DNA of 10,305 nucleotides from Dysgonamonadaceae bacterium (GTDB lineage Bacteria; Bacteroidota; Bacteroidia; Bacteroidales; Azobacteroidaceae), in assembly GCA_031284225.1 (NCBI GenBank), contig JAITAH010000199.1, forward strand, positions 1 to 10,305, read 5' to 3'. This document shows, in pieces, positions 1-5,559 of the stretch (position 1 is the first letter of the stretch; every line of letters starts with the position of its first letter). The notes under the pieces were generated by a model that was not told the DNA's origin, did not search any database, and was given only the letters and a program-made list of their open reading frames with translations. Both the position numbers and the translations under genes were made by a program.

Positions 1-159
1 TGTATCGTGAACGGGCCGGGCGAAATGGCCGACGCCGATTACGGATACGTAGGCGCCGCCGCCGGAAAAGTCAGCCTCTACAAAGGCCGGGAGTGTGTTT
101 TGAAGAATATTCCCGAAGAACAGGCGGTGGACGAGTTGCTCCGGTTGATTCATTCGTAA
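1..159 (+). CDS. ispG: IspG (GcpE), 4-hydroxy-3-methylbut-2-enyl diphosphate synthase, C-terminal end
   Basis: Only the last 52 codons are in the window, and the gene enters from the left edge in frame 1. IspG is a cytosolic [4Fe-4S] enzyme that converts methylerythritol cyclodiphosphate to HMBDP in the non-mevalonate isoprenoid pathway. The visible part starts inside the hallmark C-terminal iron-sulfur motif (CIVNGPGEM followed by DADYGYVG). The first residue is therefore one of the cluster-ligand cysteines. It continues with the usual GKVSLYKG segment and an amphipathic end ([14 protein letters not shown]). The stop is TAA. The gene converges on metK with only 20 bp between the two stop codons, and I see no terminator hairpin in that gap. 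The family is clear from the motif; nothing can be said about the missing N-terminal part. Confidence 0.93.
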   Translation, partial: CIVNGPGEMADADYGYVGAAAGKVSLYKGRECVLKNIPEEQAVDELLRLIHS

Positions 160-179
160 TACCCACTTCAAACGATTTT

Positions 180-1445
180 TTATTTCAGATTAAACGCTGC
201 CTTTATCGTATCGACGTAATCCAGTTTTTCCCAGGTAAAAAGTTCCACTTCGAGTTCTTTCCGGGGTTCATTGGCGTAGCGCGAAGTAAAAACTTTCTTC
301 ACAATTTCCGGTGTCCGTCCCATGTGTCCGTAAGAAGCCGTTTCCAAATAAATCGGATTCCGCAATTGGAGGCGGAGTTCAATGGCTTTGGGACGCATAT
401 CGAAAATAGCGGCTACTTTATCGGCGATTTCGCTGTCGGTCAGGTTGACTTTGCTTTTACCGTAGGTATTGATGAAAATATTCATCGGTTCGGCCACCCC
501 GATGGCATACGATACTTGTACCAGTACTTCGTCGGCTACGCCGGCCGCTACTAAGTTTTTAGCAATGTGCCGCGCGGCATAAGCCGCTGAACGATCGACT
601 TTCGAAGGGTCTTTTCCCGAAAAGGCGCCGCCGCCGTGCGCTCCCTTTCCGCCGTAGGTATCGACGATGATTTTCCGTCCCGTCAGACCGGTATCGCCGT
701 GCGGGCCGCCAATCACAAATTTACCGGTCGGGTTGACGTGGTAAGTGATTTTATCGTTGAACAGCGCCTGTATTTCCTTGGGATATTTGGCTTTTACCCG
801 TGGCGTCAGGATATTGATTACGTCGTGTCTGATTTTTTGCTGCATGGCTTCGTCGGTATCAAATTCGTCATGCTGGGTCGAAATCACGATGGTATCAATG
901 CTTTCGGGGGTTCCGTTGTCGTTGTAACGGATAGTTACTTGCGATTTGGCGTCGGGACGCAAATAGGGCATCCGTTCGATATCGTTTTTGCGGATGTTTG
1001 CCAGTTCAATCAACAGTTGGTGGGACAAATCCAGCGGCAGAGGCATGTAGTTGGCGGTTTCGTTGGTTGCGTAACCGAACATCATTCCCTGGTCGCCCGC
1101 GCCTTGGTTGAGCGGGTCTTCGCGTTCGACACCGCGGTTGATGTCGTCCGACTGTTCATGGATAGCGGAAAGTACGCCGCACGAACGAGCTTCGAATCGG
1201 TATTCGCTCTTGGTGTATCCGATTTTTTCGATCACTCTTCGGGCGACTTCGGGCACATCTACGTAGGTGGTAGATTTAACTTCTCCGGCCAATATTACCT
1301 GACCGGTGGTAACTAATGTTTCGCAAGCTACTTTTGAGTTGGGGTCATAGGCCAGAAACTCATCGAGCAGAGCATCTGAAATTTGGTCGGCCACTTTATC
1401 GGGATGACCTTCAGATACGGATTCGGATGTGAATAAATAACTCAT
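180..1445 (-). CDS. metK: S-adenosylmethionine synthetase (MetK)
   Basis: This enzyme makes S-adenosylmethionine from methionine and ATP, the cell's main methyl donor; it is a cytosolic homotetramer in the known family. From the start chosen here it has 421 residues, longer than the 384 of E. coli MetK. The N-terminus [15 protein letters not shown] places His14, Asp16 and Lys17 as in E. coli. GAGDQG lies at residues 115-120, and the phosphate-binding [14 protein letters not shown] at about 271-284. The frame stays open for 30 more codons upstream, but that extension has no family similarity. It also lies over the leader terminator and riboswitch, so the Met before SYLFTSE is the start. No strong Shine-Dalgarno is visible, as is usual in Bacteroidota. 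Promoter, riboswitch and terminator lie within about 175 bp upstream, implying feedback by SAM. Confidence 0.97.
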   Translation of the reverse strand: MSYLFTSESVSEGHPDKVADQISDALLDEFLAYDPNSKVACETLVTTGQVILAGEVKSTTYVDVPEVARRVIEKIGYTKSEYRFEARSCGVLSAIHEQSDDINRGVEREDPLNQGAGDQGMMFGYATNETANYMPLPLDLSHQLLIELANIRKNDIERMPYLRPDAKSQVTIRYNDNGTPESIDTIVISTQHDEFDTDEAMQQKIRHDVINILTPRVKAKYPKEIQALFNDKITYHVNPTGKFVIGGPHGDTGLTGRKIIVDTYGGKGAHGGGAFSGKDPSKVDRSAAYAARHIAKNLVAAGVADEVLVQVSYAIGVAEPMNIFINTYGKSKVNLTDSEIADKVAAIFDMRPKAIELRLQLRNPIYLETASYGHMGRTPEIVKKVFTSRYANEPRKELEVELFTWEKLDYVDTIKAAFNLK

Positions 1446-1461
1446 TTGAAAATAGGTGTTT

Positions 1462-1490
1462 AAAAATAAAAAAATCCGGTTGACGCCGGA
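1462..1490 (-). terminator. Intrinsic terminator (attenuator) in the metK leader
   Basis: Read on the minus strand, TCCGG-CGTCAA-CCGGA forms a 5-bp GC-rich stem with a 6-nt loop. It is followed at once by a T-rich run (TTTTTTTATTTTT). The U-tract lies on the metK sense strand, between the riboswitch and the start codon (about 17 nt before ATG), so it would stop metK transcription early. CTTTCC at 1493-1488 enters the 5' arm of this hairpin. It is perfectly complementary to GGAAAG, which occurs twice at the riboswitch 5' end (1576-1571 and 1569-1564), giving a possible antiterminator. The hairpin and T-run are seen; the switching role is inferred. Confidence 0.65.
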
Positions 1491-1518
1491 AAGCAAGAAG
1501 TTTTGTTTGAAGAACCAT

Positions 1519-1578
1519 CCTCTGATTTTTAGCATTTTTTACTGTGGTTGCAAGCATACAAATCTTTCCACTTTCCAA
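1519..1578 (-). promoter_or_regulatory. Probable SAM-II (metA motif, SAM_alpha) riboswitch upstream of metK
   Basis: The minus strand shows the ordered hallmarks of the SAM-II aptamer. P1 5' arm GTGG is at 1571-1568. It is followed by GATTTG, then GCTTGCA, then the P1 3' arm CCAC at 1547-1544. An A-rich linker (AGTAAAAAAT) leads to GCTAAA at 1533-1528 and a purine-rich end. This is the H-type pseudoknot layout of SAM-II, in which the GATTT loop and the GCUAAA tail build the SAM pocket. Three A residues between P1 and GATTTG make the junction slightly longer than usual. The element starts only a few bases after the predicted transcription start and is followed by a terminator hairpin. Its position before metK fits SAM-dependent repression. 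No covariance-model search was run. Confidence 0.77.
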
Positions 1579-1587
1579 TAGCGACGG

Positions 1588-1618
1588 CAAAGATAAGGTA
1601 AAAATGTGGTTTGGACAA
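1588..1618 (-). promoter_or_regulatory. metK promoter, Bacteroidota sigma-ABfr type
   Basis: On the minus strand, TTG (1618-1616) and TATCTTTG (1595-1588) are separated by 20 nt. This matches the Bacteroides consensus of TTTG near -33 and TAnnTTTG near -7. The predicted start is around 1581, which puts the riboswitch at the very 5' end of a leader of about 135 nt. Confidence 0.7.
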
Positions 1619-1729
1619 GTATTTTGGGAAATTTTTATAGTCCTGTTTTAAGTAGTTCAACAAAATTAGTTTAAATGATAATATTCCGTCTCTATATGCG
1701 TTATTCCAACACTAAGAGCAATTATAAGT

Positions 1730-2331
1730 ATGGGAAAGATCAAAGAGATACACTTGTCTCCGGAGCAGAAACGTGTCCTGTAGAAAGGATACAAACATGG
1801 TCGAGCGCATTTTCTTCGCCAACGTTGCCTTGCCGTCCTGTTAAAGGCACAAGGATTGAGTTCACCAAAAATAGCGGGGAAAGTGGACTTGTGCCAACAG
1901 TCCATCAACAAGTGGGTGGACAGATTCATGGCAGAAGGCATCGCAGGATTGGAAAACCGCTCCGGACAGGGCTCCAAGCCGATTATAAGCAGGGAAGCCG
2001 ACGAGGAAACGATCCGCAAGGCCATCGAAGCCGACCGGCAGAGCGTAAAAGCGGCGAAAGCCGCCTGGGAAGCATCCTCGGGCAAAGCCTGTTCGGACGA
2101 GACGTTCAGACGTTTTTTATCAGCCTTGGCGCAAGATATAAACGTATAAGAAAATGTCCAAGGAGGAAGCCCTCGCCGCCACTCTACGCCTGCAAGTGCG
2201 AGAAGTTGCAAAAACTTGAAAATCAATATACGGAAGGTCTCATAGAGCTTTATTACGGAGATGAATCCCATGTCTGCACCAGCGGCTATGTACCTTATGG
2301 GTGGCAGTTTAAGGGTGGGGACTTATTTATC
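1730..2331 (+). pseudogene. Decayed IS630-family transposase
   Basis: This is the remnant of an IS630 (Tc1/mariner superfamily) transposase, a cut-and-paste enzyme. From ATG 1730 the frame reads MGKIKEIHLSPEQKRVL and hits an in-frame TAG at 1781-1783. The same frame then continues through a helix-turn-helix domain (GLSSPKIAGKVDLCQQSINK, then WVDRF) to a TAA at 2147-2149. Near 2140, similarity jumps to frame 1 (KRIRKC...), as if one A were lost from a short A run. Frame 1 then carries the DDE_3-like block with IELYYGDESHV and SGYVPYGWQF, including the first catalytic aspartate. Similarity ends near 2331, so the rest of the catalytic domain is missing. It has three independent lesions and cannot be active. 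I could not identify terminal inverted repeats or a target duplication. Confidence 0.85.
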
Positions 2332-2401
2332 AAACAAGGCAGGTGCATCTTATCCCTACTAATAGTGAATTTGTATTTGCTAAAATCCCCACATCTTGCG
2401 A

Positions 2402-2432
2402 TTGTACCGTATCGTTAAAAGCCGGAACTTTG
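2402..2432 (+). promoter_or_regulatory. Candidate flavodoxin promoter
   Basis: TTG (2402-2404) is followed 20 nt later by GAACTTTG (2425-2432), an imperfect TAnnTTTG box whose first two bases differ from consensus. Predicted start is near 2439, leaving a leader of about 38 nt before the flavodoxin ATG. It lies just downstream of the insertion-sequence remnant. Confidence 0.5.
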
Positions 2433-2476
2433 CATCATTAAAATAATGAACGATTACATAAAAACAAGTCAATTTT

Positions 2477-2980
2477 ATGAATGCAACAGGAATTTTTTAC
2501 GGTTCATCCGGTGGCAACACGGAAAGCGTGGCAAAACGAATTGCCCAAAAATTAGGTGTTAGCGACAGCGATATTTACGATGTCGGCAGTGCTAAAGCCA
2601 GTGATTTAACGGCTTACAACCGACTGATTTTCGGATCCTCTACTTGGGGACTGGGCGATTTGCAGGACGATTGGGAAGGCTTTATCCGAGAGATTGACCG
2701 CGCCGACCTGACAGGCAAGAAAATCGCCCTGTTCGGATGCGGCGATTCGTCTTCATATCCCGACACTTTTTGCGATGCGGTGGGGAAAATCTATCAAGTT
2801 GTCAAAGACCGGGCAACCGTTATTGGTTTCACGGATACGGCGGGCTATTCGTTCGACGCCTCCGAGGCGGTAGTAAACAACTGCTTTGTCGGCCTTGTCA
2901 TCGACGAGGACAACGAAAGTCATTTGACGGAAACACGTATCGACCGGTGGGTTGTACAACTGAAAAACGAACCGGCATGA
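2477..2980 (+). CDS. fldA: Flavodoxin
   Basis: This is a small FMN-binding electron carrier of the cytosol. Flavodoxins replace ferredoxin in low-potential electron transfer, often under iron limitation. The product has 167 residues, the size of long-chain flavodoxins. The FMN phosphate loop is YGSSGGNTESVA at residues 8-19. Two aromatic residues expected to stack on the isoalloxazine ring are Trp57 (GSSTWGLGD) and Tyr94 (GCGDSSSYPDTF). The C-terminal half has the usual DTAGYSFDASEAV and VIDEDNE segments. It has its own candidate promoter and overlaps the next gene by ATGA, so the two are probably translated together. The fldA symbol reflects the family; the partner enzymes in this organism cannot be read from the window. 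Confidence 0.95.
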   Translation: MNATGIFYGSSGGNTESVAKRIAQKLGVSDSDIYDVGSAKASDLTAYNRLIFGSSTWGLGDLQDDWEGFIREIDRADLTGKKIALFGCGDSSSYPDTFCDAVGKIYQVVKDRATVIGFTDTAGYSFDASEAVVNNCFVGLVIDEDNESHLTETRIDRWVVQLKNEPA

Positions 2981-3303
2981 TCAGAATTTATAAATGTAAG
3001 GCTTGCGAGAAAATTCATCTCGAAGCTGGAAATGCGTTGATACACTTTTCTTCGCGCGAACGGTTGAGCAAATACCTCGATTATTTGGAATCGGTCGATG
3101 CATCTTGCTACGCATCGCTGAACCGGAAAAAAGGATTAACCAAAGACATTTTCCTGCCTGTGGACGGTTCGACGGTAAATCTTGCTTTCAGCTTGGATGA
3201 ATTTGAAGAGATAAAAAAAGTAATTCGCAATTACCTCTCGCCATCTGCAAACCCTTTCCCATACGGCCGCTGGATGGAACTGCAAACTATAAGCTGGAAT
3301 TGA
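2977..3303 (+). CDS. Small CxxC protein of unknown function, coupled to flavodoxin
   Basis: This 108-residue protein starts at the ATG that overlaps the flavodoxin stop (ATGA at 2977-2980), which implies translational coupling. The frame is open further upstream, but that part lies inside the flavodoxin gene and reads as a shadow. The N-terminus has a Cys7-x-x-Cys10 pair (YKCKACEKIHLEAGN), which could bind metal or be redox active, though a second pair is absent. The rest mixes short hydrophobic and charged stretches (FSSRERLSKYLDYLES and FSLDEFEEIKKVI), suggesting an alpha/beta cytosolic fold with no signal peptide or membrane segment. It resembles small Bacteroidota-restricted families of unknown function, possibly DUF6686-like; I cannot name the family with confidence. 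The pairing suggests a role in flavodoxin function or the same stress response; that is inference. Confidence 0.8.
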   Translation: MIRIYKCKACEKIHLEAGNALIHFSSRERLSKYLDYLESVDASCYASLNRKKGLTKDIFLPVDGSTVNLAFSLDEFEEIKKVIRNYLSPSANPFPYGRWMELQTISWN

Positions 3304-3353
3304 AGAATCTTGTTTTGATCGGGAAAATGAAAACGCGGCTGTGTTTTACCCGA

Positions 3354-3377
3354 CGGATAAACGATTTATCGGTTTTT
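3354..3377 (+). terminator. Weak hairpin terminator after the flavodoxin operon
   Basis: GATAAA (3356-3361) and TTTATC (3365-3370) form an AT-rich 6-bp stem with a 3-nt loop. One more outer C-G pair is possible across a mismatch, and five T residues follow. It sits about 50 nt past the stop of the CxxC gene. The stem is weak, so it may only assist the stronger hairpin downstream. Confidence 0.35.
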
Positions 3378-3414
3378 ATGCCGTAAGTATTTATTGTTCA
3401 GTCTTTTAAAATAT

Positions 3415-3472
3415 AAAAAAGAAGCTGGCTCAACGACAGATGAATCTCGACTTTTGAGACAGCTTCTTTTTT
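3415..3472. terminator. Bidirectional intrinsic terminator between convergent operons
   Basis: A long inverted repeat joins AAAAAAGAAGCTG (3415-3427) to CAGCTTCTTTTTT (3460-3472). The stem continues past one G/A mismatch (3428/3459) as CTCAA (3429-3433) with TTGAG (3454-3458). The loop is 20 nt. A-tract and T-tract flank the GC part on both sides, so either strand gives a stem followed by U residues. It lies between the flavodoxin operon (+) and the amt gene (-), whose stop is 14 bp away, and can serve both. Confidence 0.85.
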
Positions 3473-3485
3473 ACACACAACGCTC

Positions 3486-4943
3486 TTAGTTATAAGCGGT
3501 TTCTCCGTGTTCGTAAATATCTAATCCTTCTTCTTCCACCCGTTTGCTGACATGAAGACCGCCGGCAAATTTATCCAATAACTTGAATACGATAAATCCG
3601 GCTGCGAATGCCCATACTCCGATTACAACGGCGCCGGTCAACTGGACCAAAAACAATCCCCAGCCGCCGCCATAAAATACGCCGCCATCGGTAGCCAGCA
3701 ATCCGGTGAGGAGTGTGCCCAAAAATCCGCAGGTGCCATGTACGGAAGAAGCGCCAACAGGATCGTCGATTTTAAGTATCCGGTCGATAAAATCTACGGA
3801 GAACACCATAACCGTTCCGCAGAGTGCGCCGACTATCAGCGCTCCCACCGGCGATACGGCGTCGCATCCGGCGGTGATTCCGACCAATCCTGCCAATACC
3901 CCATTCAAGGTAAGTGATAAGCCGGGCTTTTTATATCGCGCCCAAGCGGTCAACAAAGCTGCCAAACCTCCTGCACAGGCAGCCAGATTGGTAGTTAAAA
4001 AGACGTGCGAGATGGCCACCCGGTTATCCTGTCCGGAAGCAGCCAACTGCGAACCGGGGTTAAATCCGAACCAGCCAAACCAAAGAATAAATACCCCCAA
4101 GGCGGCAATCGTAAGATTATGTCCCGGAATCGCCCTCGTTTTTCCGTCTTTCCCGTATTTTCCATACCGCGGGCCTAAAATCCAAGCGCCGACTAACGCG
4201 AGCCAGCCGCCCACGGAGTGAACAATGGTAGAACCGGCAAAATCATGGAACGTAGCGCCGAAAGTACTCATTACCCAACTGCCTTCATCGCCGTTCATCA
4301 ACCAGCCGCCACCCCAGGTCCAATGGCCGGAAACCGGATAAATCAGCGTGCTAACCAGAATGGTATAAAAGATATAGATGTGGAATTTGGTGCGTTCCGC
4401 CATGGCGCCGGACACAATTGTAGCGGCCGTCGCACAAAATACGGTTTGGAAAACCAGAAATCCTTCCGTCGGCAACCCCATGTCGATGAAACTGAGGTCA
4501 AAAAAGTTAGGCATACCGATAAATCCGCCGGAACCGAACATGAATCCGAAACCGATGAAGAAAAATAAGATGGAACCCAATATAAAATCCAGAAAATTTT
4601 TCATTAAAATATTTGCCGTATTTTTTGTACGAGTAAAACCGGCTTCTACCAGCGCAAAACCCGGCTGCATGAAAAATACCAGCATGGCCGCCAATAACAT
4701 CCAAACCGTATCTAACGAAAGGGCTAAATCGCCCACCGTGTCGATGATTGATTCCGTAACTTCGGGACATGCTGCCCCGTCTGTTTCCACCACTTCTTCA
4801 ATGGCAATAACGGGAGCTTCTGTAGCCGGAACCGAATCTTGTGCAAAAAGACGCGATGTGGAAACCACAACGACGATAGTAACCAACAGAAAAAGAACTA
4901 ATCTCGAATATAGGGTTTTAAAATAGGATTTCATAAAATTCAT
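3486..4943 (-). CDS. amtB: Ammonium transporter, Amt family
   Basis: This inner-membrane trimeric channel takes up ammonium; it is usually expressed under nitrogen limitation and gated by a P-II protein. The product has 485 residues. A signal peptide (hydrophobic run at about 15-28, then RLFAQ) precedes an acidic segment of about 40 residues and then the Amt core of about eleven membrane helices from residue 80. Pore residues are visible: Asp234 and His242 in FHDFAGSTIVHSVGG, and the second twin histidine, His402, in SSVHGTCGFLG. The cytoplasmic tail keeps the conserved end (RVEEEGLDIYEHGE). A second ATG three codons in (MKSYF) is an alternative start. The gene follows the P-II gene by 8 bp in one operon, the standard arrangement for P-II control. 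Confidence 0.96.
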   Translation of the reverse strand: MNFMKSYFKTLYSRLVLFLLVTIVVVVSTSRLFAQDSVPATEAPVIAIEEVVETDGAACPEVTESIIDTVGDLALSLDTVWMLLAAMLVFFMQPGFALVEAGFTRTKNTANILMKNFLDFILGSILFFFIGFGFMFGSGGFIGMPNFFDLSFIDMGLPTEGFLVFQTVFCATAATIVSGAMAERTKFHIYIFYTILVSTLIYPVSGHWTWGGGWLMNGDEGSWVMSTFGATFHDFAGSTIVHSVGGWLALVGAWILGPRYGKYGKDGKTRAIPGHNLTIAALGVFILWFGWFGFNPGSQLAASGQDNRVAISHVFLTTNLAACAGGLAALLTAWARYKKPGLSLTLNGVLAGLVGITAGCDAVSPVGALIVGALCGTVMVFSVDFIDRILKIDDPVGASSVHGTCGFLGTLLTGLLATDGGVFYGGGWGLFLVQLTGAVVIGVWAFAAGFIVFKLLDKFAGGLHVSKRVEEEGLDIYEHGETAYN

Positions 4944-4951
4944 GTTTTTAA

Positions 4952-5296
4952 TTATTTATTAAACAAAGTATCATCTCCACTTTTTCCGGTGCGGATACTG
5001 ATTGCATCTTCTGCCGGATAAATAAAAATACGCCCATCTCCGATTTCTCCGGTGCGGGCGGCTTCTGCAATGGCTTTTACTGCTCGATCGACGTTCACAT
5101 CCCGGACAATAATATTCAGCAGGATGCGTTCGATAGAACTTGTGTCATAAATAATACCCCGGTAAATCCGCTCTTGGCGGTCTGTACCTACTCCTCTCAC
5201 CTCCGAATAGGAAAACCATTCGATGTCGGCGGCAATCAGCGCCTCTTTTACTTCATCGAATTTCGTTTTACGAATAATCGCTTCAATCTTTTTCAT
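4952..5296 (-). CDS. glnK: Nitrogen regulatory protein P-II (GlnK/GlnB family)
   Basis: P-II proteins are small cytosolic trimers that sense ATP/ADP and 2-oxoglutarate and plug Amt channels when nitrogen is plentiful. The product has 114 residues. The core is conserved: MKKIEAIIRKTKFDEVKEAL at the start, the B-loop (RTGEIGDGRIF, residues 81-91) and the C-loop IRTGKSGDD. The T-loop differs from E. coli: VRGVGTDRQERIYRGIIYDT replaces the GRQKGHTE-type sequence and is one residue shorter. Tyr50 aligns with the uridylylation site Tyr51. The E. coli Lys58 position, part of the 2-oxoglutarate site, is Arg57. Placement directly before amt supports the glnK name. The start codon follows TTAAGGT, a weak ribosome-binding site, and a TAAAT repeat lies 9 bp upstream. 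Confidence 0.93.
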   Translation of the reverse strand: MKKIEAIIRKTKFDEVKEALIAADIEWFSYSEVRGVGTDRQERIYRGIIYDTSSIERILLNIIVRDVNVDRAVKAIAEAARTGEIGDGRIFIYPAEDAISIRTGKSGDDTLFNK

Positions 5297-5304
5297 ACCT
5301 TAAC

Positions 5305-5329
5305 TAAATTAAATTAAATTAAATTAAAT
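5305..5329. repeat. Pentanucleotide microsatellite (TAAAT)x5 before glnK
   Basis: Five perfect copies of TAAAT lie in the glnK leader; on the minus strand they read ATTTA. The array ends 9 bp before the glnK start codon, next to the ribosome-binding region. Such arrays can change copy number by replication slippage. Here that would change leader length and spacing but not the reading frame. Confidence 0.9.
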
Positions 5330-5351
5330 ACTAAATTAACACTATGCCTAT

Positions 5352-5383
5352 AAAGATATTAAAACTCAATTATTAATATCTTT
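5352..5383. promoter_or_regulatory. Perfect 11-bp inverted repeat in the glnK leader
   Basis: AAAGATATTAA (5352-5362) and TTAATATCTTT (5373-5383) are exact reverse complements around a 10-nt spacer. The site lies between the predicted glnK transcription start and its start codon. It could be an operator for a dimeric nitrogen regulator or an AU-rich hairpin in the leader. It could also be a weak terminator, but the stem has few G-C pairs. Confidence 0.6.
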
Positions 5384-5430
5384 TTGAATATTAAAAATTA
5401 AAATTCATTTCGTTTTGATTATTTCAGATG

Positions 5431-5438
5431 CAAAATTA
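5431..5438 (-). promoter_or_regulatory. Candidate -7 box of the glnK-amtB promoter
   Basis: The minus strand reads TAATTTTG (from TATAATTTTGCATC), an exact TAnnTTTG match. No good TTTG is seen at -33; the region there is only T-rich, so an activator may be required, as expected for a nitrogen-starvation promoter. The predicted leader is about 130 nt and includes the inverted repeat and the microsatellite. Confidence 0.5.
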
Positions 5439-5520
5439 TATCATTTTTTCTAAATAAAAAATAATTTGAGAACTTTTTTTATAAAAAATAAAAACTGTTT
5501 TTTCACATAGCCTTTTTTCG

Positions 5521-5528
5521 TACCTTTG
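5521..5528 (+). promoter_or_regulatory. Candidate -7 box of the carAB promoter
   Basis: TACCTTTG matches TAnnTTTG, and the -33 region (TGTTTTTTCACATAG) is only a partial match. The predicted start near 5535 leaves a short leader of about 25 nt before the ATG at 5560, with no room for a riboswitch or attenuator. The divergent glnK promoter is about 85 bp away. Confidence 0.6.
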
Positions 5529-5559
5529 CACTCGTTTATAACGCTCTATCACAAAATAT

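Noticed and set aside
636..1316. 226-codon plus-strand open frame opposite metK
   Set aside because: It is antisense to a well-conserved gene and has no family similarity; GC-rich codon positions keep the opposite strand open.
1446..1535. 30-residue N-terminal extension of MetK
   Set aside because: The frame is open, but the sequence has no MetK similarity and it covers the leader terminator and part of the riboswitch; the family start is the Met at 1445.
1666..2271. 201-codon minus-strand open frame across the insertion-sequence remnant
   Set aside because: The plus strand carries clear IS630 transposase motifs; the minus frame has none.
2315..2392. GTGGGGA / TCCCCAC inverted repeat as ends of a small mobile element
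   Set aside because: The left arm lies within recognisable transposase coding sequence, the match is only 7 bp, and no target duplication is seen; probably chance.
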